In this document: positions 54,536 through 64,000 of the stretch, piece after piece
Numbering within the stretch: position 1 is the stretch's first letter
Layout: the number at the start of each line of letters is the position of its first letter
Assembly: GCA_002007465.1 (NCBI GenBank)
Contig: LNAC01000337.1
Coordinates: forward strand, 145,752 to 209,751
Reading direction: 5' to 3'
Length of the DNA stretch: 64,000 bases
DNA from: Ailurus styani
Taxonomy: Eukaryota > Chordata > Mammalia > Carnivora > Ailuridae
The notes under the pieces: generated by a model
Told to the model about the DNA's origin: nothing
The model's input: the letters and a program-made list of their open reading frames with translations, nothing else
The model's database searches: none
Made by a program: the position numbers and the translations under genes

Positions 54536-54549
54536 CGCCCTCATTTTCC

Positions 54550-55334
54550 TCGTTGCTTGTCCATTCTTTCGGGCAGCAAACGCTGATGGAGCACCTACTG
54601 TGGTTTAGACACCGGGAAGTCTGTGTTGACCACACGGGCACAGCCGCCCAGGTGGAACTGACGATCCAGCAGGGGTGTGGGGAAGGGGCATCGGGAACCA
54701 GGAAATCTCGATTCTGTGTGGGACCCTCCATGCGAGCCAAAGTCTGGGTCTGCTGGGAGCTGCCAGGCCCGGGGGTCCCCCGTCAGAGGCCCCATATCTG
54801 TCTCCTGACCAGTCAGGGTTTTATGATCTTAGAACTATATGAGTCCTGTTCTCTGCTGCGCCCCCAGACAAGGCACAGAGAACGGCCTCCGTGGGCACTT
54901 GGAGGAACCGCCATCACTTCGGAACACCTCCCCGGGGCCAGCCCTAAGCATCAGCAGCCCCTTTAATGCTGTGGAGCTGCAGCTCTCGTCTCCTTTTGTA
55001 GAGGAGGGGACTCAGAGAGGTGGTGGTTCTCACGGGGGCCTAGCGAGTGGCAGAATGCGGATCTGAGCCTGTTCTCCCCCACGGACTCTCCCCCCTGCAC
55101 CTCTTTCCAGCGGCACCGGCTGCCTCCTGGCCAGCCTGAGGCAGGGGGAGGCTTCGAAAGGAAGGGCAGGTGGAAGGGAGGAAGGAGGGAGAGGGCGGTC
55201 AGGAGTCGTGAGTATCTTACACCTTGTGATTCGAAAACTCAAGGGCCCCCTGACTCAGCAGAATATTAATAACCCCAGCCGGTCCTTGGAGGGCGGCTGC
55301 CTGCTACCAGCAGCAGCTCACACACCACCCATAA
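54550..55334. other. Mostly unique sequence with MIR remains; no gene seen
   Basis: 54575-54660 ('gatggagcacctactgtggt') and 54950-55065 ('ttgtagaggaggggactcag') are MIR-like, both reversed. The rest is single-copy GC-rich DNA. Confidence 0.5.
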
Positions 55335-55440
55335 TCACCTGTCTGTCTCCCCACACCGGGCTGGGAACATTCTGGAGCGGGTCTGTATCGCCACCCCCAA
55401 CACAGAGCTCAGCGTACAGTAGGAACTCAAAAAACAACTG
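55335..55440 (+). mobile_element. L2 3'-end fragment
   Basis: 'cctgtctgtctccccacacc', 'gggctgggaacattctggag' and 'agcgtacagtaggaactcaa' follow L2 terminal text. It lies inside a 216-codon open frame (55208-55858), which argues against that frame being a gene. Confidence 0.65.
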
Positions 55441-56094
55441 TGACGGGGGGGGTGTGGAGAAATACACGGACCCCCACGTTTCCCAGAAACATCACCGCTC
55501 ATTCCCCTCCCCGCTAACCGTCTACGCAAGCGTGCGTAGCACGTCCTCGGTCAATGCAGGGGGCCGAGGCCAGGCTGCACGGCCTCCTCCACAAGCAGCC
55601 TTTCCCCAGCACCTCTTCGTGTCTCGCACCATCCTGAGCTGTCCGAGGGGCGGACAGAGACTCATCCCCACCCTCCCGATCAGGGAGAACGACGTGAGGT
55701 CTAGCACGTCTCCCCAGACGTCACAAATCCGTCCCCAGCAGCCAGACTCCTCGATCCCAGCACTGTGTCCTGATAAGCTGGGGTCCCGCTCAGCACAGCC
55801 CTCTGGGTCCTCCAGTGAACTGGGCCCTGAGGGGTGCCTGGGAGCGGGGTCTTCCTGAAGCCTCGCACAGGGGGCCCCGTGGGATAGCAGAAAACCGCAC
55901 AGCTGACGTCTGGGCTCGGAGAGGGGAGAGGGGGTTTGACCCGCAGTGATCATTAGGATAGTTCACAACCCACAGGCCCCAAGTGCTGAGCAATCCGACC
56001 ATTTGTACTGGGTGATCCCAGACTGGCGGCGCTGGTACAAGACCTGCCAGGCCGGCGGTTGATCAGAACGTGCTCGTGCAGAGAGGACCCCCTA
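55441..56094. other. Unique GC-rich sequence, no gene seen
   Basis: Sense and antisense open frames overlap fully (55208-55858 plus, 55522-55953 minus). No protein family, start context or splice boundary supports either. Confidence 0.5.
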
Positions 56095-56340
56095 CCTGCA
56101 ACCATGAGGGTCCTGAGGCCCAGCGAGGGAGTGTGTGACTCAGCCAGCGTCCCAAAGCTCACAGGGGACACACTTGGGGTGAGAAGTTCTGAGCCAGTGC
56201 AGGGGGGGGTGGTCAAGGGCACTAGCCGTGGGGTCAGGCGGGTCTGGGGTTGAGTCTGAGCTGTGTCTGAGCTGTGTCTGAGCTGCGTCACTCTCCGAGC
56301 CTCAGTTTCCCCATATGTAAGGTGGGGGCAAGCAAGAGAA
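56095..56340. mobile_element. Two MIR fragments in opposite orientation
   Basis: 56095-56195 reads reversed MIR ('aggtcctgaggcccagcgag'), 56205-56340 reads forward MIR ('ggtcaagggcactagccgtg' and 'gagcctcagtttccccatat'). The forward copy contains a local triplication at 56252-56284. Confidence 0.65.
56252..56284 (+). repeat. 11-bp tandem triplication within MIR
   Basis: Three units: gagtctgagct, gtgtctgagct, gtgtctgagct. Likely slippage in the MIR core and possibly length-variable. Confidence 0.85.
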
Positions 56341-56539
56341 CCTTCCCTAAGGTTGGGCATGCTGTCTGTTACCGGTTGACAGAGATTTCTTGCGACAAAC
56401 CCCAGTAGTTTCTCCAAACTCTGCTGTATTTGGCGGTCTCGGGACTTCAAAGCAAGGCTGGCATTTCCCCTTTGCGGACGTCCGGTCGCTGGAGGCTGTC
56501 TGGGGTCGAGGGTCAACCTGTCCCGACTGCCTGTTCACG

Positions 56540-56563
56540 TGGGGCGGGGGGTGGGGGGGTTGC
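56540..56563 (+). other. G-quadruplex-prone tract
   Basis: 'gtggggcggggggtgggggg' has G-runs of 4, 6 and 7 separated by single bases; fits G-quadruplex rules. Confidence 0.7.
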
Positions 56564-56599
56564 AGCCCTCTGAGCAACCCCGCAGCCTCCGTTAATTAT

Positions 56600-56710
56600 T
56601 TCATCATTAAATCCTCACGAGGAGCCTGAGAGGCGCGTGGTGTTGTTGGCCCATCATACAGATGGAGAAACGAGGGGCAGAACGTGTCCAAGGAAACAAG
56701 CCGCAGCGTG
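56600..56710 (-). mobile_element. MIR fragment, antisense
   Basis: 'tcatcattaaatcctcacga' and 'catcatacagatggagaaac' are reversed MIR words. Confidence 0.68.
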
Positions 56711-56994
56711 GGGCTGTCAGCTTGGAGGCTCTGCTCGTAAACGCCAGGCTAACCGCAAGTGTGGCCAGAGACCCGCGCTCAGGCTCTGAAGGCTGTGCCT
56801 GGCGGGGTCATGGCCACTTGCTCGGCGGCCACCCCACAGACACGCGGCTCTGGACACTGGAGGCCCCACAGCGATGTCCGGAGCAGTGACAGTAGCTGGG
56901 TGGTCAGAGGCAGAGGAATCCATGCACCTTGCCAGCAAATTAGGATTCAAGAATTAGCCGACTCCAGACACAAGGAAATTGGATCTGGAGTTTG

Positions 56995-57145
56995 TGTTTT
57001 ACATTTTAAAATTTTTAATTATTATTAAAAATGTTAACAATAACAATATTTCATTAAAATTAATAATAAATTTTAAAATAATAATTAAAAATAATATTAA
57101 AATATTAAAAATTATTTAAAATTTTATATTAAAAAATAATACTAA
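56995..57145. repeat. AT-only low-complexity tract (AAT/TTA)
   Basis: About 150 bases made almost wholly of A and T, in words such as aataataa and aaaatatt, in the middle of GC-rich DNA. The sharp composition change is unusual locally. Confidence 0.92.
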
Positions 57146-58659
57146 GCACTTCTGGGAGAGGGTGGCACGTCAGAAGCCATGCCCTTCGGCCTGGCAGATG
57201 ACATAAAAAGCAAAGCGCTTGGTCAGGTGACCAGGCGGCTTGTCGTTCTGGCTCTGGACACATCTGTTAGTGAGAAGGGGGCGTGGGGACGGGACCAGAA
57301 GGCAGAAGCGTCAGGAGGACCCCAGTGAAAGCAAAGGCTCATTAGGACCCCTCGGAGTGGGAGGAGCCCTCCTGGGAGCGGGGGGCCGCGTGGGTTAAGT
57401 GTGGACATCCTAGAGGTCAAGGGCGACAGCCAGCAGTTGGCCGAGCGAGAGCACGGCGGCCGCTGCAAACTGTCCCCATCCATGAGGCCAACTGCCATTT
57501 GGAGAGACATTGAAGTGGGTTTCCGGGCTCAAGAGTCATGCTTCACGCATGATGGTAACTGCACCTTCTTGGGAGCCCTCATCCCCGGGCCCCACTCTGG
57601 GCAGAAGAGGTCGGCCAGCAGTGATGGGGAGAGCCCCAAGTTCCCGGAGGAACTTCGACCCAGAGCAGGGCCCAGGGCCCCGGGGAGCAGGAGCAGGGCT
57701 CCAAGAATTCAGTTTTCATGGCAGAGAAGTTTGTATGCCCTGTGGCCCCCGGGCGACAACCTGATGAGGAAATCGTTTCAAGCAACATAACGCCTGGGCA
57801 TGTGAGTGCCCGGGGTAGACGGAGTTGGAGGGACGGCCTTTCTGTTGATTTCTTTCTCTCCCCGAGAGCTGTCGTTCGGAATGTCCAGCGAGCGTCCTTT
57901 GGTCGCAGGGACTCTTGTTCCGGGCTGGTCCCCACCCAGATGTGGATCTGCCCAGGACTCCGCCTGTGTGCTTGGTGGGGAGTGAGCCCCTCCGGGGCCC
58001 CTGGGCTCGTGGCGGAGCGGGAGGGAGCCGGCCAAGGTGGTGCAGCAGGTATTTCTCTAACTGGGTGAATTATTTTGTGATCGGCACGTGTCAGAGAGAA
58101 AAACCACACCTGCCAGCGGTCTGGAGGCCTGGATCACCCGCTCAGTAAGAAAGAAAAATGTTTTCCTCCGGGTGAGGAGTCCGGGGTGGAAAAAACAAGC
58201 AGCTTCCTCCAGCTGACACGGCCTTTTCCCTGAGATCGCCACTTTGCTTCGGCTTCCCTCGCCGGGCTGGTGTGCACCCCTGCCTCCAAACACCCCTCCC
58301 ACCAGGCAGCCCCACCAGCCGCCTGCACACCCAGGTGCAGGATCGCACCTGCACGAGTGGGCGTGGCTCCTTCCTCAACCCTCCCCTCCCCACCCCCGCA
58401 GCTCTCCTGCCCTCCCCCACCCTGAGAGCTGGATGAACATCGAGAGAGGACCGAGCAGGGATGGGGGTGGCGGTTCAGCCTCCCAAGAGCGGATTTAGAA
58501 CTGTGGTTTTGCTAGGGAGATGCCTCGGCCTGGAGGGGCCCTGGGGCTGGTACCCCACATACTTCCCAGGCTCGAGCAGAGCCGTCCCCTCTGCTGCGCC
58601 ACCAGCTCCCACAGGGTCCTGGACTTGCCGGCGCAGAGACGCTCCAGGGACACTGGCCA
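57146..58659. other. Unique GC-rich sequence, no gene seen
   Basis: About 1.5 kb without recognised repeats. Frames up to 176 codons (57579-58109 minus) are matched by overlapping sense frames (57718-58068) and have no known domain. No exon claimed. Confidence 0.5.
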
Positions 58660-58800
58660 GAGCCAACATCTACGGAGCATTTACTCCACCCAGAGTTGAG
58701 GACTCCTAGGCCTCTCCCCCAGAATCCTCCCCAACAACTGCAGGAGTAGGTGCTGTGATCATCCCCACTCTACAGATGACAAAACTGAGGCTGGGAGCGG
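58660..58800 (-). mobile_element. MIR fragment, antisense
   Basis: 'catctacggagcatttactc' and 'ctacagatgacaaaactgag' are reversed MIR words. Confidence 0.72.
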
Positions 58801-58974
58801 GGGAGTCACAGTCTGGGTTCCCACGGGGCCTGGGTATTTATACAGTTCTGGTAGCTTCCTCCCTCCTGTCCACAGAGTTAGGACTTGCCTCTGCAGTTCA
58901 CTTGGGTTTGTCTAGTGTTTTCTGACAACTCTGACAGGCTGGCACACTTACACTGGGCCTCATACACACGTGTG

Positions 58975-58999
58975 TACACACACACACACACACACACAC
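58975..58999. repeat. (CA)n microsatellite, 12 units
   Basis: Uninterrupted CA run preceded by 'cacacgtgtgta'. Confidence 0.94.
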
Positions 59000-59039
59000 A
59001 TTCATACCTCCCCAGATTCAGCTGCCTCCCTAGCTTGAC

Positions 59040-59215
59040 ATGACTGTGTCTGGCACCTAGTAGGTGCTTAGCAAACCTTTAAGCGGTGCACGGGCAGCTC
59101 AGTGACTGGAACGTGACTGATATGAAGGCAGGACCCAGTGCACTTGTGACCACTTGCATCCCCAGGCCCAGCGGGGTGCCGGCACACAGTAGGTGCTCAG
59201 CGGGTACCCCACGGT
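59040..59215 (+). mobile_element. Two L2 3' ends in tandem
   Basis: 'tctggcacctagtaggtgct' (59050-59085) and 'cggcacacagtaggtgctca' (59178-59205) are two separate L2 terminal phrases in the same orientation about 125 bases apart. Confidence 0.6.
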
Positions 59216-59664
59216 CTCCTGCAGGGAGATGTCTTCATGGATGGAAGCTGGCGGGGCCCGTAGTTACCCCCCCACACCGAGGGGGGAGGCCAGTGCTCGT
59301 CAGTAACCTCCATCTCGCAGACCTGAAGGATTCCCCCAGAGACTCCGGAATCCGCAGGGGTGAACAGCAGTGGGCTCCGTAGGCTAGAGACCTGCTATCT
59401 GTCAAACGCACTCTAGGCACCGACTGGGCTGAAACTCAGGGTGTCCTCTGGTTCCCCCGGGAACCGGGGTAGGGGGGCGTCCTCCTCGCAGCAGCTTCCC
59501 GCCCCCCGCCCCCGCTCCCAAAGGAGCCAAGCAGCCGGGCCTGGAGGAACCAGGCTCTTCCTCCTGGGCTGGGGTTCGCCAGCACGTCCTGCCATGCTGC
59601 CTGGGTCTCAGGAATGGCTCAGGTCCAATGAGTGGCTTGGGGGCGGGGGGACCATCTATCAGAG
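59216..59664. other. Unique GC-rich sequence, no gene seen
   Basis: No repeat or exon recognised; overlapping chance frames on both strands. Confidence 0.5.
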
Positions 59665-59800
59665 AAACCAATTAGGAGGCCCAAGTTCAAATCCTGACAC
59701 GGCTCTAACCGAATCACCCAGGACAGGCTCCTCAACTCAGTATTCTGATCGGAACAATGGAGACAGTAAGAGCATTTTCCCAGGGTGGTCAGAAAGCAGA
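59665..59800 (+). mobile_element. MIR SINE relict
   Basis: 'cccaagttcaaatcctgaca' and 'ggaacaatggagacagtaag' follow forward MIR order. Confidence 0.65.
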
Positions 59801-59859
59801 AATGTGAGAACGTCAGTAGCACGCCGTGCACCATGCCTGGTGTGGAATACCAGAGCCAC

Positions 59860-60440
59860 CTTGTGCTAAGCACTTTCTAGAAGCCAAACAGGTCTCAAAC
59901 ATTAGCTCATTAAATCCTTCCACCAGGCCGAGGCATTTGGATACCACTGTTATGCCCATTTTCCAGAGCAGACAACTGAGGCTTGGCACGGTGAGTCCAT
60001 GACCCAAGGTCACACAACTAGGAAATGGTGAGCAGGAGTGTGAGCCCAGGGCTGCTTGTCTCTGAAGCCTCGGATCCCAACCTTCACTCGAGCGTGTGTC
60101 CATTTAAGACCTGGAATTAACCCTCGAAGCTGACTGGTCATCCCATTTCACAGCAGATAACACCGAGGCCCAGAGACGGGAAGGGAGCAGCAGGGTCACA
60201 GAGCTGCGGCTGGACCCGGGTCCCCAGCCCCCATGGTCACTGCTCCGATTTATCCAGCACTTCCTATGTGCCATGTATGAAGCCATCTATGTGCGTCATC
60301 GCAAGCCAATTTTATAGCAACCCTAGGAGGAAAGATACTCTTTGTTTGGGGAAACTGAGGCGGGGAGGGGCAGTAGTTTACTCAAGGCCATGCAGCTAAT
60401 TAACCGGAGAGGTAGGGCTCCTACCCAGTGAGCCAAACTC
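59860..60440 (-). mobile_element. Three consecutive MIR copies, all antisense
   Basis: 59860-60090: 'gtgctaagcactttctagaa', 'attttccagagcagacaact', 'caaggtcacacaactaggaa'. 60110-60245: 'tttcacagcagataacaccg', 'ggtcacagagctgcggctgg'. 60255-60440: 'ctatgtgccatgtatgaagc', 'tttggggaaactgaggcggg', 'aaggccatgcagctaattaa'. All three read in the same direction within 580 bases, after one forward MIR. Confidence 0.85.
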
Positions 60441-60809
60441 TAGAGCCCTCCTCCAGTGCCCCTGTGGCACTGCCTGCCCACAGAACCCAAGCCAGCCTTG
60501 CCCAGCAACTTGGGTCCGCAGGCAGACTTACCTGCCAGGGAAATGGGGTCTGCAGGGCCCCCGGGGCACGGCCACCGCCAGGCAAGGCAGGGTGCAGCAG
60601 GAGCCCCCGGCTGGGAGAGCACAGTGTGAGCTACGCTACCCAGGAGATGGGCATGGAGCTGGCAAGCCCAGTCTGCCCGAAACCCATCAGCCCCCTGCCT
60701 CTGCGAAGGGAAGTTTATCCAACAAAATGCAGGCGAGCGAAGAACACGTTCTGCTTTATGTGTCTCTTGTTGTAGGCAGTGCACATCTTGGGAGATGTGG
60801 GGATGAAAG
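60441..60809. other. Unique GC-rich sequence, no gene seen
   Basis: No repeat or exon recognised. Confidence 0.5.
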
Positions 60810-60910
60810 GCGCCATGTAAAATGCAATCAATTATGAATCACCATTACTGAATTAATCACATGTATGATTAATACAGTAATAATAATTAATGGGAGTATG
60901 GTCTGGAGAT
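60810..60910. promoter_or_regulatory. Candidate conserved non-coding element (TAAT-rich)
   Basis: 'aatgcaatcaattatgaatc', 'ttactgaattaatcacatgt', 'atgattaatacagtaataat', 'aattaatggg': at least six TAAT/ATTA cores in about 90 bases, repeat-free, in GC-rich context. Conservation not tested. Confidence 0.45.
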
Positions 60911-61424
60911 TGGAGTGGGGAACTGGCAGGGAGGAGTCAGGGTGCTTCCTGAAGGCTCTGCCACTGCCTGGAGGTATCACTTTGGGGAAGGCCCTGGGCT
61001 TGGGGCTTGGTCCCTCTCCCCCTGCCTTGGCTGTGCAATCAAGGGGCCCAGGGATGCCCTGAAAACCCCTGCATGGTCCTGGGCTAGTTCCCAGGATCTT
61101 AACTACTCACAGCTGCATCGCAACTGCTCAAGGTCAGGGGGACAAATCGAAATCTTGCTCTGGCATAACAGAGACCGGAGTGAAGGAGGTGAAGGGTGAA
61201 AACATGATGGGGGTGGTCTTGAGCTCGCCCTTGACTTTAACCAGTAGCGTGAGCTCATTTTAGTCTGTCCGTCCTTTTGTCTGTCTGCAGCAGGATTCGC
61301 CTTCTCTCAAAAACCCCAGAGGGCCTGGACCTCGTCGGCTACCTCTCATTGCAAAGCTACTAGATCATTTTGGCGGGGGACTTTGTGATTTCCTCTTCCT
61401 CGTCTACCCCATCCATGCAGATTC

Positions 61425-61640
61425 CCTCATCGTAAAGGAATCAAGCGACACTGGAAGATTATGTATATAATAAAGCCTGTCACCCCCCATCTCTCCTGTT
61501 CATACTTTGGTATCTTTATTTTATATATAGCCTTAAAAAAACATAGATGGAATAAAATTAAATGCATTGTTCTGCAGATGCTTTTTGTACTAAGATTTGA
61601 CATACACAGTTCAAATTAAAACTGCATCTCGGAGCCAAAA
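61425..61640. promoter_or_regulatory. Candidate conserved non-coding element or UTR-like block
   Basis: AT-rich single-copy text: 'tgtatataataaagcctgtc', 'ggtatctttattttatatat', 'aaattaaatgcattgttctg', 'gcagatgctttttgtactaa', 'cagttcaaattaaaactgca'. Two AATAAA words (about 61470 and 61550) mean that a 3'-UTR end is an alternative reading. Conservation not tested. Confidence 0.4.
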
Positions 61641-61934
61641 TCCCGCCACCGAGGAGGGTGGTTGAGCCGCTCCTGAGAGGGGGGGGTTCAGCAACGAGGA
61701 TTTTCATCCTATTTCATTTTATTTTGGTGGGGGGAGGGGAGATGCACTAACCCTTTCCTGCCCCTGGTGCTCGGCTTCCTTTCATTACTACCAGGAAAAG
61801 CTCATTTGTCATCAGGTACCTTGATGAAGTTTTTTTAAAATGAACGTCCCTTGACCACCTGGTCCCTACACGGCCAGAATCCTATTTGTTTCCCATCTTT
61901 ATCGTTTACTTGACAGGACCTGGGTTTCTGGATG

Positions 61935-62110
61935 CTGCCCTCGGCTGCTGTCAGGATCTTCGCAGAGGGACCACCTCCTTGGGCGAACCTCTCCTCTCGC
62001 AGATGGGGAAACTGAGGCCGGCAGCCAGGAAGGAATGACCCCATGCCACACACCTAGTCAGGGGCTGAACGGAGAAAAGCCCCATATCCCGACTCAGATC
62101 AGTGCTCTTT
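61935..62110 (-). mobile_element. MIR SINE relict, antisense
   Basis: 'cagatggggaaactgaggcc', 'cacacctagtcaggggctga' and 'tcagtgctctttctaccatc' follow reversed MIR order. Confidence 0.78.
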
Positions 62111-62754
62111 CTACCATCCCAGAATTTCCAGGGTCTGGAAATGGGGAGACCAGAAAACAGTTTCCAGATGGGTCCCTGAAAAAGTCTGCTGGCATCAGCT
62201 TTTCGAGGCAGGGAGGGGGGAGAGCAGGGCTGGAGACGTGTCGTGAACCCTGTTTCCAGTGGCCCGGAGCTTTGCATGTGGGTCCCTCCAACCCTAACAG
62301 GGGGACACGCCCCGCCCCGGGTCCCTCCGCTGTGTTTAGGTGAACCACAACCTCCGTGTCTTGTTGGCGGTTCCTGACAGCATCCGGTGCCGGTGATGAT
62401 GGAGGAGTAGGGCATTTCCAGGGAATTGATGACCCTGCCTGGGGGCGACAGGAGGCTGAGGACCGACCTGGGCCATCACTCACCCTGCCTACCCAGAAGC
62501 CCCACACTGTGCCCTTCACTGCTGCCTACAGGCCTGGTGCTTGAAAACCAAGCAGCTGACGTCTATTCTGCACCTCTGAGGAGCCTCCTCCTACTAGATG
62601 CTTTGAGGCCAGGGAGCAGGTGGCCAGGGCCGGCACGGATCTGCGGTCCCGAGACAGCTTTGCGGAGTGAGCCCCTCTCCAGCGAGAGGGATCCGAGAGC
62701 CCATAAAGGAAGAGGCCCTCGAAGGCCTTGTTCTGACCCCTCCTCGGAAAAGGA
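62111..62754. other. Unique GC-rich sequence, no gene seen
   Basis: Overlapping frames up to 154 codons on the minus strand include MIR sequence and have no protein family. Confidence 0.5.
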
Positions 62755-62830
62755 AAGATCCGCATCTCACAAATGGGTAAACTGAGGCCCCAAAGCAATC
62801 TCTGCTGTGCCCCAAGTTAGCCGGTCAGCC
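62755..62830 (-). mobile_element. MIR fragment, antisense
   Basis: 'ctcacaaatgggtaaactga' and 'ggccccaaagcaatctctgc' are reversed MIR words. Confidence 0.6.
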
Positions 62831-62834
62831 AGGC

Positions 62835-63085
62835 AGTGGCAGAGTACCTCCTGGGAGCCAGAGAGCCCTGCCTCCCAGGACAGAGTCTTCCTCGGCTGTG
62901 TGACCTTGGGCAAGCTACTTACCATCTCTAAGCTTCGTCTCTAACTTGGGACTTTGCTAATAGGAGTTAAGTGATGGGTCCGTTGGGAAGAATCAGTGGC
63001 AGATACACATAAACCGGTTTGCATGAAGCCTGGCATAAAACAGGTGTTCAAGAAATGTTAAATTATTGTTACTGTTATTATTATT
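62835..63085 (+). mobile_element. MIR SINE, nearly full length
   Basis: 'gctgtgtgaccttgggcaag', 'ctacttaccatctctaagct', 'gcctggcataaaacaggtgt' and 'tcaagaaatgttaaattatt' follow the MIR consensus through its tail. Confidence 0.9.
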
Positions 63086-63859
63086 AAACCAGATGACAGT
63101 CTCTCATTCTGCATTGTCTGCCTGCTTTGTGACAATAGCTGAAATGGTTTTCAGCAGTACGGCCCCTCAGCAAGCAAGGGGGGGCCGGGGATCAACAGCA
63201 GGGAAGGGTCCAGGCGGAGGTAAGAGGCCGCAGAGGGGTGGGGCACTGAGGTGGCTCAGTCTTGCTCCTGTTCCTGACACCCTCTGTGACCTTGGACCAG
63301 TCCCTCTCCCTCTCTGTCCTCAGGCTCTTTGTTCTCCAAACAGCAGGGCTGGCTGCCTGAGCACTGCAGTGAGGACCCACCCGGAGGAGGCCAGGAGCAC
63401 CTGAAATCCACATGGCCCCCCTGGAAGATGGAGGAAGCTCTCTGCACAGCCCTGGGATTCAGCGCGGGCAGGAAACCTCCAGGGGGGTTCAAGAGCCCGG
63501 GGCTGCCCGGTGTTGCCAACTCCTGGGCCTCTGCCCCGGGCCCCCTGCAGGAGTCCTCCCGGCTCCCCTGCTCTGCACTCCCTCCGGAGCTGGCTTGGCT
63601 TCATCAAAAGCAGGGCCCATCAGGGTGGAGGCGGCGATGTGTCAGCTGGTATTCAGGCTCTGGTTGTGCGCTCAGATCGCTCCCCCTCCCCATCTCCCCA
63701 AATCCACCCACCCACCCTTTTACCCACTGCTTGGGGCCTTCTGGGTGGCGGCACCTCACAGAGGGAGTCAGAGCGGCAGGCTTGAGCCCTTGGCTGCTGG
63801 GGGTGGGTGGACTGACTCACTTGGCCCCCTCCCTGGTGCCGATGGGGCAGCCCCCACAC
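63086..63859. other. GC-rich unique sequence, no gene confirmed
   Basis: 63245-63330 is MIR-like ('cctctgtgaccttggaccag'). Two long overlapping frames (63329-63928 and 63412-63942) run toward the CpG-rich edge, but show no domain, no Kozak-supported start that stands out, and proline/glycine-rich text typical of GC-rich DNA. A 5' exon cannot be ruled out. Confidence 0.45.
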
Positions 63860-63865
63860 CCCTGG

Positions 63866-64000
63866 GCGCTGGCACCCCGTCAGGCCCCAGGGTTTCGGGA
63901 AAGGAAGCTGCAGCCCCGCGGCGCCTGACCCGGGCCGGCTGAGGATGCGCCCCGCGCGCCCCGACCCGCCGGCCCCCGAGCCGGGAGGAGATGTTTAGGC
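63866..64000. promoter_or_regulatory. Probable edge of a CpG island
   Basis: I count about 17 CpG dinucleotides in the last 135 bases ('cagccccgcggcgcctgacc', 'gcgccccgcgcgccccgacc'), far above the rest of the window. The patch continues off the end. A CpG island here would suggest a promoter just right of the window; direction of transcription cannot be seen. Confidence 0.6.

Noticed and set aside
55208..55858. A 216-codon open frame, the longest uninterrupted by N apart from repeats
   Set aside because: It contains an L2 3' end and overlaps an antisense frame of 143 codons. Composition is that of GC-rich chance frames.
55953..56516. A 187-codon antisense open frame
   Set aside because: It crosses two MIR fragments and a local tandem repeat; no domain recognised.
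57001..57145. AT tract considered as an organelle insertion
   Set aside because: No mitochondrial gene words are present; it is simple AT sequence.
59860..60440. Three similar blocks in a row considered as a CRISPR-like or satellite array
   Set aside because: Each is an independent, diverged MIR copy; spacing and sequence are irregular and the host is a mammal.
63329..63942. Two overlapping frames of 199 and 176 codons leading to the CpG-rich edge
   Set aside because: Position is suggestive of a first exon, but the two frames overlap in different phases, are proline- and glycine-rich, and show no family or splice signal. Kept as open possibility only.

Overview
This is mammalian nuclear DNA with no protein-coding gene that I can support. 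It carries many tRNA-Lys-derived SINEC elements, which are specific to carnivores, and 3' ends of carnivore L1. Three SINECs (8054, 40085, 53742) have the CT-rich 3' arm 'gcctctctgcctacttgtgatctct', which I associate with weasel-family genomes. My best guess is therefore a mustelid (ferret, mink, ermine or a relative). Carnivora is nearly certain; the family is an inference. Every long open frame I looked at lies over repeats, GC-rich chance sequence or an N run. I read the window as intergenic or intronic.

Layout. 1-26 kb is relatively AT-rich and full of SINECs, old L1, L2, MIR and a few DNA-transposon relicts, plus one repeat-free block at 5.8-6.6 kb that looks like a conserved regulatory element. 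At about 26.4-30 kb the base composition shifts to GC-rich, unique sequence. 30-36 kb holds a nested L1 cluster and two places where a single N separates two near-copies of the same sequence; the larger is 1,524 bp copied 32815-34338 / 34341-35864. These look like unmerged haplotype ends rather than real duplications. 36-54 kb mixes MaLR-like LTRs, antisense L1M, MIR and L2, with short AT-rich homeodomain-motif islands (44.8, 47.4 and 49.5 kb). From 53,934 to the end there is no SINEC; only ancient MIR/L2, a small CpG-rich patch at 54.15 kb, more AT-rich islands (54.4, 60.8 and 61.4 kb), and a CpG-dense edge at 63.87-64.0 kb that may be the start of a CpG island.

Taken together, the right end resembles the regulatory flank of a gene beyond base 64,000, possibly developmental. 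No gene can be named. The best supported observations are structural: nested retrotransposons with readable target-site duplications (1.0-2.2, 30.5-31.5 and 41.3-41.7 kb), a composite SINEC with extra 5' sequence (22.6 kb), a 41-bp micro-retroinsertion (18.46 kb), and assembly artefacts marked by single Ns. I found no CRISPR array, bacterial operon, tRNA or rRNA gene, or recognisable processed pseudogene. Names of old repeat families are from memory of consensus sequences, without a database search.
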